A stretch of 64,000 nucleotides of DNA from Desulfoscipio geothermicus (GCA_016841645.1 JAENYS010000007.1:46546-110545); one strand, 5' to 3'. Counted from the stretch's first letter, positions 27,777 to 36,895 are shown. Program-made: numbers and translations. The notes: generated by a model not told the origin, from the sequence alone.

Positions 27777-30617
27777 ATGGCAATTCAGGAAGTGCGAGTC
27801 CAAACCGTACCCTACCTGGAAGATATCAAGGGTAAATATTTGCTGCATGAAATTCAAAACACTCTGCATATTACAAGCATCACCGGGCTGGTTACCGCCA
27901 AGGTTTACCGTTTAGAGGGCATTTCCGCTCAGCAAGCCGAGTTTTTAACCCGCCACCTGCTGGCCGAAGAAGTGTTTCAAATTTATACGGTCAACGAAGC
28001 GATTATTAAGGATGCCGATAAACTGGTGGAAGTAGCCTTTAAGCCGGGGGTTATGAACCCCGAAACGGGTTCCATTTTAAAGGCTGCTGCTGATTTGGGC
28101 ATCACCGAAATAGTGGCTGCCGATTCCAGTTATGAATACGGCTTTTACGGCACTCTAACAGATGCTGAAACCGAGTTCATTTTAACCGGATTGCTGGTTA
28201 ATGAAACTGTGGAAATGGTAGTCACGGAGAAACCTGCCACCCTAATCATTAAAGGAAAACCCGGCGGCACCAGGGTGATACCTATAAGAAATATGGATGA
28301 TGCGGCACTGCTTGAACTGAGCAATGATAACCTGTTTTTAAATATTGATGAAATGCGGGCCATCCGGAGCTACTTTATAAACCTGGACCGCGACCCAACC
28401 GACTGCGAGATAGAAACCCTTGCCCAGACCTGGTCGGAGCACTGCGGGCATAAAACGTTTAAGGCCACCATTATGGTAGACGGCCAGGCTAAAAAGCCTT
28501 TTTACCAAAGGCTTCGTGAATCTACCGGCCAGGCTAACCACCCGCTGGTACTGTCCGCTTTTGAGGACGATTCGGGCGTGATGCACTTTTATGACGGCCT
28601 GGCCCTGTGCGGCAAGGTGGAAACCCACAACTCCCCATCAGCTATCGAGCCCTACGGCGGTGCCATGACCGGCAGCGGCGGGGTTTTTCGGGACATCATG
28701 GGAACCGGTACAGGCGCCAAGGTAATTGCCTCCACTGACATGTTCTGCTTTGCGCCGCCGGACTTGCCCGACACCGATGTGCCCCCGGGCTGTTTGCATC
28801 CCCATTACCTGTTGCGCCGGGTGGTAGACGGGGTACGTGATTACGGCAACCGTATGGGCATCCCCACCAACAATGGTTCGGTGCATTTCCACCGGGACTT
28901 TAGGGCCAAACCCTCTGTTATCGTGGGCGCCTACGGCCTTATCCCCGCCGCAGACGCCGGCAAAAGGCGGCCGGTCGGCGGTGACCTGGCCGTAGCTATC
29001 GGAGGCCGGACCGGCCGGGACGGCATCCACGGGGCCACTTTTTCCAGCGGTGAAATGACCTCCCGCACTATAGACGTTAACGCCAGCGCGGTGCAGATCG
29101 GCCATGCTATTGAAGAAAAACGTATGAGCGATGCCCTTTTACGAGCGCGTGAAGAAAAATTAATCCGGGCTATCACCGACTGCGGGGCAGGCGGTTTCGC
29201 TTCCGCTTTCGGAGAAATGGGTGAGGATACCGGTGTGCGCATCTATCTGGACCGGGTACCACTGAAATACCAAGGCCTTGCGCCGTGGGAAATATGGCTT
29301 TCCGAAAGCCAGGAAAGAATGGGCCTGGCCGTAGCCCCGAAGCATATGGAGCGCCTGGCGGCCATCTGCCGTGAGCATAATGTGGAAGTTACCGTGATTG
29401 GCGAGTTTACCGGCACCGGTAAGCTCGAGCTTTTCTACCACGACGAGCCGGTCGGAGAACTAACGATGGAATTTTTGCACCACGGCCTGCCCGAGCGCGT
29501 CATGACTGCCGCACCCCAGGAGCATTCGCTGCCCGTTAGCGAACCTGATTTACCCGGTGATTGGGAACAGGTCTGCACTCAAGTAATGCAACATCTCAAC
29601 GTTTGCTCCAAAGAGCCCATCGTGCGTATGTACGACCACGGTGTGCAGGGTAGCAACGCACTGCCGCCTTTTTCCGGGATAGCGGGCGACGCCCCCAACG
29701 ACGCTGTAGTAATTGCACCGGTGCCCGGCCAAAAATACGGGGCCGTGATTGCCCACGGGCTAAACCCCGTGCTAAATAGCATAGATCCTTACGCCGGCAG
29801 CATCTGGGCAGCCACCGAGGCGGTGGCCAACGCAGTGGCCTCAGGTGCCAACCCGGATGAACTGGTTTTAATAGATAACTTCATCTGGCCCTACCCGGAC
29901 GAAGCGTCACTATTTGACCTGGACCGGGCTGTAGATGCCTGTGTAGATTTTGTCAAAGCCACGAGCATGCCCTTTATATCGGGCAAGGACAGTCTGAGCA
30001 GTACCTACCGAGCACCGGACGGCTTGGTACTTAAGATACCGCCCGTGCTTTGCATATCCTGCTTTGGGCGGGTAGCAGACGTAGCACAAACGATATCCAC
30101 CGACTTTAAGCGCCCCGGCAGTATTATCGCCCTGGTAGGCCAGCGCGATGTACAGCAAATGGGCGGCTCCGCTTACTTTGACATTACAGGTGCAACCTCT
30201 CCACGGGTGCCGCTAATTAACCCGGACCAGTTGATTGCCACGCTGCGCAGCCTGCACCGGGCCAACCACAGCGGAGCGGTTTTAGCCTGCCATGACATTA
30301 GCGAAGGCGGGCTGCTGGCAGCGCTGGCCGAAATGTGCCTGGGCGGAGACATGGGCGCCGCCGTAAGCCTGCCGGCCAACGAGCGAACGGATTACAGCCT
30401 ATTTAATGAAACAGCGGGCTGCTTCTTAGTGGAACTAGCCGATCAAGCTCAGCTCGAAGAACTGTTCAAGAACGTGCCCCATATAATACTGGGCTGCACT
30501 ACAGCAGAGCAAAATATGTCAGTTACCCAGGCAAATAAAAACATCTTTAATATTTCAACTGCCAGACTGTTTACAGCCTGGCAAAAACCCATGCAGGAGG
30601 TGTTCGGCGGATGTTAA
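27777..30617 (+). CDS. purL: Phosphoribosylformylglycinamidine synthase, PurS-PurL fusion
   Basis: ATP-dependent amidation of FGAR to FGAM in purine synthesis. 946 residues: a PurS-like/linker N-terminal region (about 1-170), the substrate loop TWSEHCGHKTF near 220, GKVETHNSPSAIEPYGGAMTG near 280 and the second half-repeat with SGKDSLSSTY near 735. It lacks the C-terminal glutaminase, which is encoded by the overlapping purQ. ATG at 27777 follows GGAGGTG; the in-frame start at 27723 lies in the terminator tail. This two-gene arrangement with a long PurL is intermediate between the classical PurS/PurL/PurQ trio and the single 1200-1300-residue enzyme. Confidence 0.93.
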   Translation: MAIQEVRVQTVPYLEDIKGKYLLHEIQNTLHITSITGLVTAKVYRLEGISAQQAEFLTRHLLAEEVFQIYTVNEAIIKDADKLVEVAFKPGVMNPETGSILKAAADLGITEIVAADSSYEYGFYGTLTDAETEFILTGLLVNETVEMVVTEKPATLIIKGKPGGTRVIPIRNMDDAALLELSNDNLFLNIDEMRAIRSYFINLDRDPTDCEIETLAQTWSEHCGHKTFKATIMVDGQAKKPFYQRLRESTGQANHPLVLSAFEDDSGVMHFYDGLALCGKVETHNSPSAIEPYGGAMTGSGGVFRDIMGTGTGAKVIASTDMFCFAPPDLPDTDVPPGCLHPHYLLRRVVDGVRDYGNRMGIPTNNGSVHFHRDFRAKPSVIVGAYGLIPAADAGKRRPVGGDLAVAIGGRTGRDGIHGATFSSGEMTSRTIDVNASAVQIGHAIEEKRMSDALLRAREEKLIRAITDCGAGGFASAFGEMGEDTGVRIYLDRVPLKYQGLAPWEIWLSESQERMGLAVAPKHMERLAAICREHNVEVTVIGEFTGTGKLELFYHDEPVGELTMEFLHHGLPERVMTAAPQEHSLPVSEPDLPGDWEQVCTQVMQHLNVCSKEPIVRMYDHGVQGSNALPPFSGIAGDAPNDAVVIAPVPGQKYGAVIAHGLNPVLNSIDPYAGSIWAATEAVANAVASGANPDELVLIDNFIWPYPDEASLFDLDRAVDACVDFVKATSMPFISGKDSLSSTYRAPDGLVLKIPPVLCISCFGRVADVAQTISTDFKRPGSIIALVGQRDVQQMGGSAYFDITGATSPRVPLINPDQLIATLRSLHRANHSGAVLACHDISEGGLLAALAEMCLGGDMGAAVSLPANERTDYSLFNETAGCFLVELADQAQLEELFKNVPHIILGCTTAEQNMSVTQANKNIFNISTARLFTAWQKPMQEVFGGC

Positions 30618-31420
30618 ATATAAATCAATCTAAACCGCGGATATGTATATTACGCACCGACGGCACCAATTGTGACCAGGAAACAGCTTACGCTTTCAAC
30701 AAGTCTGGCGGAGAAAGCCATCTGGTGCACGTCAACCAGCTAAGAAGCAGTGCGGCGAAACTCTCTGACTACCAAATATTGGCCGTCCCCGGAGGGTTTT
30801 CCTACGGCGACGACATCCACTCCGGTAAAGTATTATCCGTTGAACTGGCCTCCTTTTTAAACGAACAGCTGCGCCGGTTTGTGGACGAAGGCAAGCTGGT
30901 GCTGGGCATCTGCAACGGCTTTCAAGTGTTGGTGCGCACCGGACTCTTGCCCTGGGGAGAACTGGGCAGTATCAAAGCCACGCTGATGCAAAACGACAGC
31001 GGCCACTTTGAATGCCGCTGGACAAACCTTTTGATTGAACAAAATAACTGCGTATTCACTAAAGGTTTGGCAGGCACTGTGGTACAGTACCAGGCAGCCC
31101 ATGGTGAAGGTAAATTTTACACCAATGAGACAACCTTACAGAAAATCGAGCAGGCCAGGCAGGTGGTATTTCGCTACGCCGGTGCCGCAAGCGGGCAGCC
31201 TACACAGGATTACCCGCAAAACCCCAACGGTTCGCTGCACGCCATCGCCGGCATATGCGACCGAACCGGTCGGGTACTGGGGCTGATGCCACACCCGGAA
31301 AGGTTTGTGGAAACCTTCCACCATCCCAACTGGCGGCGGGCCTCATTAGGCGAGCCCCACGGCATGCCTCTGTTCCGCAATGCCGTAGTCTACGCCGCCC
31401 AAACCGGAGCCGGTTGTTAG
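30611..31420 (+). CDS. purQ: FGAM synthase glutaminase subunit
   Basis: Class I glutamine amidotransferase of 269 residues that supplies ammonia to PurL. The nucleophile lies in LGICNGFQVLV near residue 100, and the His/Glu pair in MPHPERFVE near 230. The N-terminus RICILRTDGTNCDQET and VPGGFSYGDD are typical of PurQ. The start codon overlaps the end of purL by 7 nt with GGAGG inside purL, indicating translational coupling. Confidence 0.95.
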   Translation: MLNINQSKPRICILRTDGTNCDQETAYAFNKSGGESHLVHVNQLRSSAAKLSDYQILAVPGGFSYGDDIHSGKVLSVELASFLNEQLRRFVDEGKLVLGICNGFQVLVRTGLLPWGELGSIKATLMQNDSGHFECRWTNLLIEQNNCVFTKGLAGTVVQYQAAHGEGKFYTNETTLQKIEQARQVVFRYAGAASGQPTQDYPQNPNGSLHAIAGICDRTGRVLGLMPHPERFVETFHHPNWRRASLGEPHGMPLFRNAVVYAAQTGAGC

Positions 31421-31505
31421 AATCTTTGCATTGGCGCTTCAGATGCCCCGGCTGCCGCGCCAGTAAATCATCCTGGGCATATACCGTTAAAGGCAGGGAA
31501 TTATA

Positions 31506-31964
31506 TTGCTCTTTCGTAAAGCTAAAATTTCAGATATTGAATCCATCCATCAACTAATTACTTACTTTGCCGATAAAGACCAGATGTTGGCCCGCTCCCG
31601 TTCATCTTTATATGAAAGTTTGCGGGAGTTTAGCGTTGCAGATGTGGGCGGCCGCGTCATTGGGGCAGGTTCATTGCATATTATTTGGGATGATTTGGCA
31701 GAAATACGTTCACTGGCTATAGAGAAAGGATATCAGAACCAGAACGTCGGCCGCGGCCTGGTGGACAATTTTTTAGCCGAGGCCATTGACCTGGAAATAC
31801 CCAAGGTTTTTGCCCTTACTTACCAGGCCCAATTTTTTATCAAGTGTGGCTTTCAGCTAATTGCCAAAGAAGACTTACCTCAAAAAGTATGGAAAGAATG
31901 CATCAACTGCCCTAAATTCCCCAATTGTGACGAAGTGGCAGTAATTAGGGAGCTGAACATTTAA
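31506..31964 (+). CDS. GNAT N-acetyltransferase, short ArgA-like
   Basis: Acetyl-CoA-dependent acetyltransferase of 152 residues. The core motif RSLAIEKGYQNQNVGRGLVDN binds the CoA pyrophosphate, and the C-terminal KVFALTYQAQFFIKCGFQLI followed by the cysteine pair CINCPKFPNC resembles the short, stand-alone N-acetylglutamate synthase of clostridia. Probable role is the first step of arginine synthesis, but no arg genes are adjacent. TTG start at 31506 with a weak CAGGGA site. Confidence 0.75.
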   Translation: MLFRKAKISDIESIHQLITYFADKDQMLARSRSSLYESLREFSVADVGGRVIGAGSLHIIWDDLAEIRSLAIEKGYQNQNVGRGLVDNFLAEAIDLEIPKVFALTYQAQFFIKCGFQLIAKEDLPQKVWKECINCPKFPNCDEVAVIRELNI

Positions 31965-32041
31965 AAAAAATCTTTTCATTTGTATAGCGCGGGCTTTGCC
32001 GGGTGATATTGAAATTAGATGAACAACAAGGAGGAACCACT

Positions 32042-32809
32042 ATGCCTGAACCTCAACCGGTAATGCCCCGCAGCTGGCGCGAACAAACCAAGCCGCATAA
32101 ATTTTGCCCCGGGTGCGGCCACGGACTGGTTTTAAAATGCCTGGGTGAAGCCATCGACGAACTGGGTATTCAGCAACGCGCCGTATATGGCTGTGATATC
32201 GGCTGTTCATTACTGTCCTATGACTTTTTCAACGTAGACAGTGTACAAACGCACCACGGGCGCACCACCCCGGTGGTAACCGGCATCAAAAGAGCCAACC
32301 CCGATACTGTGTGTATAGCCTACATGGGCGACGGTGGCGGCTATGCGATTGGCTCCCAACACCTGGTTAACGCAGCCGGCCGCAATGAAAATATCACGGT
32401 TATTCTGGCCAACAACACCATTTACGCCATGACTGGTGGCCAGATGGCCCCCACCACCATGCCTAACCAAAAAACCGAAACCTCCCCATATGGTCGAGAC
32501 CCCGGCTCCACAGGCTATCCTATGCTCGGACCGGAAATGGTGGCTGCCATCACCAGGGAAGGTGCCTACGTAGCCCGGGGCACCATCGCTAACTTAAGAC
32601 AGCTAAAAGCTTATATCAAGAAAGCGCTGGAAAACCAGCTGGCCGGGCGGGGTTTTTCCTTTGTCGAGGCATTGTCTGCATGTCCTACCAACTGGCGCAC
32701 TAACGCTGAAGAGACCTGGAGGTTTGTTGAAAAAGATATGACCGGCTATTTTAAAGTCGGAGAATTAAAGAATCCGGAAGCAGGGGAAATAGCTAAGCCG
32801 GCCCATTAA
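32042..32809 (+). CDS. 2-oxoacid:ferredoxin oxidoreductase, beta (TPP) subunit
   Basis: 255 residues carrying the thiamine-pyrophosphate domain: KFCPGCGHGLVLKCL at the N-terminus, GCDIGCSLL, and the Mg/TPP motif MGDGGGYAIGSQHLVNAAGRNENITVILANN (broken here only for quoting: GDGGGYAIG then NENITVILANN). It should oxidatively decarboxylate a 2-oxoacid only together with an alpha subunit, which is not encoded on either side. ATG at 32042 follows AAGGAGGAA. A terminator overlaps its stop codon, so it is a lone subunit here. Confidence 0.9.
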   Translation: MPEPQPVMPRSWREQTKPHKFCPGCGHGLVLKCLGEAIDELGIQQRAVYGCDIGCSLLSYDFFNVDSVQTHHGRTTPVVTGIKRANPDTVCIAYMGDGGGYAIGSQHLVNAAGRNENITVILANNTIYAMTGGQMAPTTMPNQKTETSPYGRDPGSTGYPMLGPEMVAAITREGAYVARGTIANLRQLKAYIKKALENQLAGRGFSFVEALSACPTNWRTNAEETWRFVEKDMTGYFKVGELKNPEAGEIAKPAH

Positions 32810-32924
32810 AAGGGGCCGGCTTTATCAAAATACGGGCTAAAGGAGATTCGACCATTACAAGGTTATTTAGCAGCCTAAACACAGCCGGATCCACCCAAGC
32901 CCATGCCGAGCACCAATATGTCAT
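32793..32924 (-). CDS. Possible small ORF, unit 1 of a mini-gene array
   Basis: 43 codons beginning MTYWCSAWAW, with GGAGGG 10 nt upstream. An overlapping frame reads LVLGMGLGGSGCV, so the true product is unclear. It overlaps the terminator of the oxidoreductase gene. Listed because it shares layout (AATATTC motif, then strong ribosome binding site, then short ORF) with the two units upstream on the same strand. Could be chance. Confidence 0.2.
   Translation of the reverse strand: MTYWCSAWAWVDPAVFRLLNNLVMVESPLARILIKPAPFNGPA
32795..32825 (+). terminator. Rho-independent terminator
   Basis: 10-bp stem AAGCCGGCCC (32795-32804) with GGGCCGGCTT (32813-32822), overlapping the end of the oxidoreductase gene. 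Confidence 0.75.
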
Positions 32925-32988
32925 GTTAAGAAGACCCTCCACTAGTAATTATATGCAACATTGAATATTTAGACTTATTTAGGTAGAA

Positions 32989-33087
32989 CTAAAAAAATAT
33001 AGTACAATACAAAAATTCCAAAGTGTTACGATATTGTTGATTATTATTATAAGCCGCCGTCACTGCTGCCATTTTAGATACGTACAT
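32989..33087 (-). CDS. Possible small peptide gene, unit 2
   Basis: 32 codons beginning MYVSKMAAVTAAYNNNQQY and ending in a hydrophobic tail. Its site AGGAGGGG lies 5-7 nt before the ATG, one of the strongest in the window. The stretch around the second ATG (AAAATGGCAG) is also found in unit 3. No family recognised. The ribosome binding site is the main evidence. Confidence 0.35.
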   Translation of the reverse strand: MYVSKMAAVTAAYNNNQQYRNTLEFLYCTIFF

Positions 33088-33195
33088 TATAACCCCTCCT
33101 TTTATTTGTTGCCATAATTAACTAAAATTAAACGCAACACAGAATATTTTGTTAATTTTACGCAAGAGTTATCCAAGTAATATAGCCTACATAAA

Positions 33196-33280
33196 TTACG
33201 CAGTGTAATGATAGCTTGGGCAAAAGCAAAATGCCGATACAAGCACTGCCATTTTAAAACAGTTCCTTGCTAACCTCCTT
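33196..33280 (-). pseudogene. Possible decayed small peptide gene, unit 3
   Basis: AAAGGAGG at 33274-33280 is followed, at the position where unit 2 has its ATG, by no start codon and then an in-frame TAA; AAAATGGCAG downstream matches unit 2. A remaining 18-codon frame (MAVLVSAFCFCPSYHYTA) has no well-placed ribosome site. It looks like a broken relative of unit 2. Confidence 0.25.
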
Positions 33281-33617
33281 TCATTAATTCTAGCCTTATA
33301 CAGGCTTATAAACGTTTGAATATTTAGACATCTTTTAAATAAAAAAATATAAAATAACTAATGTGTTATATAGACGGGATTTCCGACGAGGATATTTGCG
33401 AGGGTATTTAAACATTACACGCTTAATTGAATATTGTGACTTTTTAAAATAAAAAGCTCCTTATATATACTATTCGATAAGCCCAAAAAAATGTGCATGT
33501 AATTGAAATCAAAAGGTAGAAATTAGATTAAAAAAACAAATACCGGTAATACTCTCTATATGTATTTGATATTATTTTAACACAGTATCAAAAGATTTAC
33601 AATGGAGGTTTAATTAA
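33281..33617. other. AT-rich intergenic region
   Basis: Very AT-rich and without a supportable ORF. It contains the GAATATTTAGAC motif (about 33317) also present near 32963, and must contain the promoter of the Mrr-like membrane gene. Confidence 0.5.
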
Positions 33618-34544
33618 ATGTTTGGCAATCGCATAAATTATTATATTCAAAACCCGCCCCGGGATGAACGCACCCGGCTAGCTCAGGCTGTGGACTTTGC
33701 GCTTACTCTATTATTTACCTGGATTATGACAATTATTATCGCCCAGTTTTTGCCACTAGGGCTAACAACAGCAAAAATCATAGTCATTCTCGTAATGCTA
33801 ATCGAGTTAATATTAATCACCAAAGTAGAAATCAACCGCAGCAAAGCACTAGACACTCACCGGGACATCTGGTATAGTGCCCGCAAATGCCGTGAAAATA
33901 TCTATGTCATTAAAGACCGGGGGGAATTCGCCCAGCTCGTTAAGGAATTGCTCGAAGGTCTAACCCCCTTTGGAAAGCTGAAAGATCTTCACCCCTGCGC
34001 AGATTCAACTATTGATATTTCATGTAACCTGGGCAATCAAAAAATTGGCGTCATGTGTATAAACTTAGCCGGAGAAGACCAAAAAGTATCCGCCAATCAA
34101 ATTAGGGACTTTTTGAAGGAGATCAAGCAAGATCATTTCTACAAAGGCATGGTGATAACCAGCGGCTCGTTTACCGAAGAAGCTCGCCGGTTTGTCCGGC
34201 AAATGAATGGGCGGGTCAAAATCTACCTTATCGATGGTTACGGGCTGCTGCGCTTGGCCAAGAGGACTCAACACCCCATTTTTACGTTGGAAAAATGGAA
34301 GGAGGAAAGGGACACCCTTATATCAGGAAAGGAAATAGCCCTTTCCATTAAGGAAAATATTATGGCTTCTAAAAAAAGATCCTTGTCATTCGCCATACTA
34401 GGCTTGGTATTTATAATAATTGCCGCTTTAGAAACCGAATTTTTCAGCGCTGTTTATTTTATTTTTGGCGTGATTAACTTATTTATTGGCCTTACTGGTT
34501 TTATATTATGCCTGTTGCGCAAAAACGAATTAACATTCTTTTAA
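33618..34544 (+). CDS. Membrane protein with degenerate Mrr-like nuclease domain
   Basis: 308 residues: two hydrophobic segments near 25-70, a cytosolic central domain (about 90-235), and two C-terminal hydrophobic segments (about 255-300). The central domain ends with GMVITSGSFTEEARRFV and KIYLIDGYGLLRLA, a pattern characteristic of Mrr/restriction-endonuclease-like folds. In active Mrr proteins a D...(Q/E)xK motif precedes it; here the corresponding stretch is STIDISCN...IGVMCIN, so the catalytic Lys is missing. Function unknown, perhaps nucleic-acid binding at the membrane. GGAGG upstream of ATG. Confidence 0.65.
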   Translation: MFGNRINYYIQNPPRDERTRLAQAVDFALTLLFTWIMTIIIAQFLPLGLTTAKIIVILVMLIELILITKVEINRSKALDTHRDIWYSARKCRENIYVIKDRGEFAQLVKELLEGLTPFGKLKDLHPCADSTIDISCNLGNQKIGVMCINLAGEDQKVSANQIRDFLKEIKQDHFYKGMVITSGSFTEEARRFVRQMNGRVKIYLIDGYGLLRLAKRTQHPIFTLEKWKEERDTLISGKEIALSIKENIMASKKRSLSFAILGLVFIIIAALETEFFSAVYFIFGVINLFIGLTGFILCLLRKNELTFF

Positions 34545-34722
34545 TATTCATCCACAGAGGTCCGCCGACCAGAAGAACCACTACCAGATTTGCTACAAAA
34601 TAGGCCTCTGCCAACCCTTTCGGCCCAGCACTGATCAGCATCCAATAACCAAGTCCCAAAGCAATACCAGCCTGAATCACTATCAAATAAACCCGTTTAT
34701 TGTTTATTTTTTTTGTTTGTTT
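34501..34722 (-). pseudogene. Possible truncated small membrane protein
   Basis: An open frame on the minus strand encodes two hydrophobic segments (LIVIQAGIALGLGYW and FVANLVVVLLVGGPLW). Its only start would be a TTG inside the half-copy palindromic repeat, with no ribosome binding site, and its end overlaps the convergent gene by 44 nt. It looks like a gene whose 5' end was replaced by the repeat, but it could be spurious. Confidence 0.3.
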
Positions 34723-34747
34723 TGTCAAATGTCAAGGTCTGACCCCC
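34723..34747 (+). repeat. Half-copy of the palindromic repeat
   Basis: One arm only: TGTCAAATG followed by TCAAGGTCTGACCCCC, identical to the right arm of the full copies. The rest of 34748-34986 is AT-rich with no ORF seen. Confidence 0.85.
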
Positions 34748-34986
34748 AGGTCGCAGGACGGTTCATGATAAATAATATTAATTCATACAAGGTTGATATA
34801 AAACAATTTAATATTTATAATAAAGGATCTAATGGGCCAGTGGTTAAATATACTTACTTAAAGGTTAAAAATATTACAACCTAGTTTAACTTCGCTATTA
34901 ATTTAAGTACTATTTCACTATGGAGCTAAATTATAATTTTGAAGCATTTTTGTATTATGGCAGTAAAAAAACAGAAGAGGTAAGCT

Positions 34987-35454
34987 ATGCTTAGTCTAGA
35001 TGAAGAAGTGCGCCGCAGGGCGGAAAAGTATTTTAACGATGGTTATAACTGCGCCCAGGCAGTGGCCATGAGCAATATTGAAGTTTTTAACGGCCGGACA
35101 GAAGGCATCATACAGCTTGCTGCTGGTTTTGGGCACGGGATGAATTCCGGATGCGCCTGTGGCGCGATTTCCGGTGGGGTACTGGCCATAGGCTTTTTGC
35201 TGTCAGGTCCCGGTATTAAGGGTTTTGACCGGACAATTACAGAGGTTACTGCTGAACTGCACCGAAGGTTTATTGACGAGTTCGGCTTAACTTGCTGTAA
35301 AGGGCTGCGTAAGAAATTTTCACCCCTAAAGAACGCACGGTGTAAAAAAATTACCGGCAACACCGCAGCTATCACGCTGGAATTGTTGCTATCGCGAAAA
35401 GCAAGCATCAACGATGCCGGTCACTGTACATACGCTTTAAATGATATGGACTAA
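34987..35454 (+). CDS. C_GCAxxG_C_C family protein
   Basis: 155-residue cysteine-rich protein. The family motif is complete: C20 in YNCAQAV, GCACGAISGG near 56-65, TCCKGL near 100 and a further Cys (ARCKK) near 118. Proteins of this family are putative redox or metal-binding proteins, sometimes encoded next to arsenosugar-type or radical SAM genes; no biochemical role is established. AGAGGTAAG precedes the ATG. Its 3' end overlaps the convergent glycosyltransferase gene by 47 nt. Confidence 0.85.
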   Translation: MLSLDEEVRRRAEKYFNDGYNCAQAVAMSNIEVFNGRTEGIIQLAAGFGHGMNSGCACGAISGGVLAIGFLLSGPGIKGFDRTITEVTAELHRRFIDEFGLTCCKGLRKKFSPLKNARCKKITGNTAAITLELLLSRKASINDAGHCTYALNDMD

Positions 35455-36103
35455 CTCCCAGAAGATAAAGAAATTTAATTTTATGCATTAGCCAGGCAGT
35501 ACGCCATTTGCCGTAGGTAAGCCAGCGCCTGGCTGAAGTTGTAACAGGCCCTGTTAACAACACTGTCTTTCCCGTTAGCCTTAGTTTTCGGGAGAATATC
35601 CAGTCCTCCATTAATTCAACTGCGGGATAACCCCCTATCTGCAAAAAGTCCTTGCGCCGGGCAAAGATAGTTTGATCACCAAAATAAATGCCGGTTAACA
35701 TTGCTCTCAGATTTGATCCCATAGCAGCCAGGTAAAAAAACAGGCCGGGATGATCAAACTTCAATTTAAAAGCGCCGCCGGCAACATTTTGATTAGCAAA
35801 GGCTGCTTTGATTTGCTGCGGGCCATCGCCTGGTAGTCTTGTATCGCTATGCAGAAAAAGCAATATTTCCCCTGAAGCAGCCTGCGCGCCGGCGTTCATT
35901 TGAACGGCCCTGCCTTTAGGGGCTTGAATTAACTTAACCCCTTCGCCAATTAAACTTAGAGTGTCGTCAGTGCTTCCACCATCCACTACGATAATCTCGT
36001 GGATACCATTCAGGTTTCTCAGTTGTTCAATGGTAATTTCTATTGTGCTGGCCTCGTTATAAGTTGGAATGATAATGCTGATTCTTAGATTTTTGTTTAT
36101 CAT
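35408..36103 (-). CDS. Family 2 glycosyltransferase, TIGR04283 type
   Basis: 231 residues. GT-A fold with RISIIIPTYNEASTIE at the N-terminus, VVDGGSTDDT and the metal-binding FLHSDTRLP, followed by GAFKLKF and the acceptor-side ELMEDWIFSRKLR. This is the pattern of the TIGR04283 transferases that have been associated with arsenosugar-type clusters. The divergent neighbour at 36161 is of the companion type TIGR04282. Acceptor and sugar are unknown. The stop is TGA, but the following codons do not resemble a conserved extension. Confidence 0.85.
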   Translation of the reverse strand: MINKNLRISIIIPTYNEASTIEITIEQLRNLNGIHEIIVVDGGSTDDTLSLIGEGVKLIQAPKGRAVQMNAGAQAASGEILLFLHSDTRLPGDGPQQIKAAFANQNVAGGAFKLKFDHPGLFFYLAAMGSNLRAMLTGIYFGDQTIFARRKDFLQIGGYPAVELMEDWIFSRKLRLTGKTVLLTGPVTTSARRWLTYGKWRTAWLMHKIKFLYLLGVSPYHLKRMYSDRHR

Positions 36104-36160
36104 AATACCTTGTTTTTCTGGATACTTGTTACTGAATCCTGCCGGTTAAGGGGTGAAATA

Positions 36161-36853
36161 ATGGGGAGACCTGCACTGGTGATTATGGCCAGAGTTCCAT
36201 CTACTGAAGGGAAAAGCCGGTTAAGCGAAATTTTGAACCCGAAGCAGCGAGAAGCATTACAGTGGGCTTTTTTGAAAGATACAATAGATAAAACCCGGCA
36301 AGTGACCGGTATCAAATGTTATATAGCAGCAACGCCGCCGGACAGGATCAATGAATTGAGGCTGGCTTCAGGACCCGGAGTGGAAATTATCCCACAACCA
36401 AATGGCGACCTTGGCCGGCGCATGCTGTCAGCCATCTGTTACGCCTATGGCCTTGGCTATTCGCCTGTTATTTTAATCGGTACGGACGTGCCTCTGTTGC
36501 CTGCTGCTTATTTAACTAGAGCAATAAGCATGCTGAACAAGTATCAGGTTGTTTGCGGCCCGGCCCTGGACGGTGGTTACTATTTAATCGGCACCTGTCA
36601 TCCCAGAGAATGCATTTTTAAAGATATTCACTGGGGGCACAGTGATGTCCTGGAAAGGACTGTTGCTGCCTGTAGGCTCTACAACCTTACCTATGGACTT
36701 CTAAAACCTTTAGGTGATGTGGATCGCCCGTCCGACCTGCTAGCTTTAGCGCGGGAAATTAAAAAAGTGGACCCGGGACACCCGGCGATTCCGGTAAGGA
36801 CCGGCCGGTTTATTATGGAGAATATAAGCATGATCAACCGTACAAAACAATAG
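36161..36853 (+). CDS. DUF2064 / TIGR04282 glycosyltransferase-like protein
   Basis: 230 residues with a nucleotidyl/glycosyl-transferase GT-A fold: ALVIMARVPSTEGKSRL at the N-terminus (nucleotide loop), VILIGTDVPLLP near 115 (metal-binding Asp), and GPALDGGYYLIG. ATG at 36161 is used because GGGGTGA lies 6-7 nt upstream and homologues start here; the upstream in-frame start at 36110 adds a hydrophobic extension not seen in the family. Divergent from its TIGR04283 partner across a 57-bp shared promoter region. Confidence 0.82.
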   Translation: MGRPALVIMARVPSTEGKSRLSEILNPKQREALQWAFLKDTIDKTRQVTGIKCYIAATPPDRINELRLASGPGVEIIPQPNGDLGRRMLSAICYAYGLGYSPVILIGTDVPLLPAAYLTRAISMLNKYQVVCGPALDGGYYLIGTCHPRECIFKDIHWGHSDVLERTVAACRLYNLTYGLLKPLGDVDRPSDLLALAREIKKVDPGHPAIPVRTGRFIMENISMINRTKQ

Positions 36854-36895
36854 ACATAATTCATCTAAAAAGGGATGCAACCAGACGGGATAATA

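Noticed and set aside
35396..35410. TGA stop of the TIGR04283 glycosyltransferase as a selenocysteine codon
   Set aside because: The following codons show no family-like sequence and no hairpin at the 13-nt offset; the protein already has its normal length.
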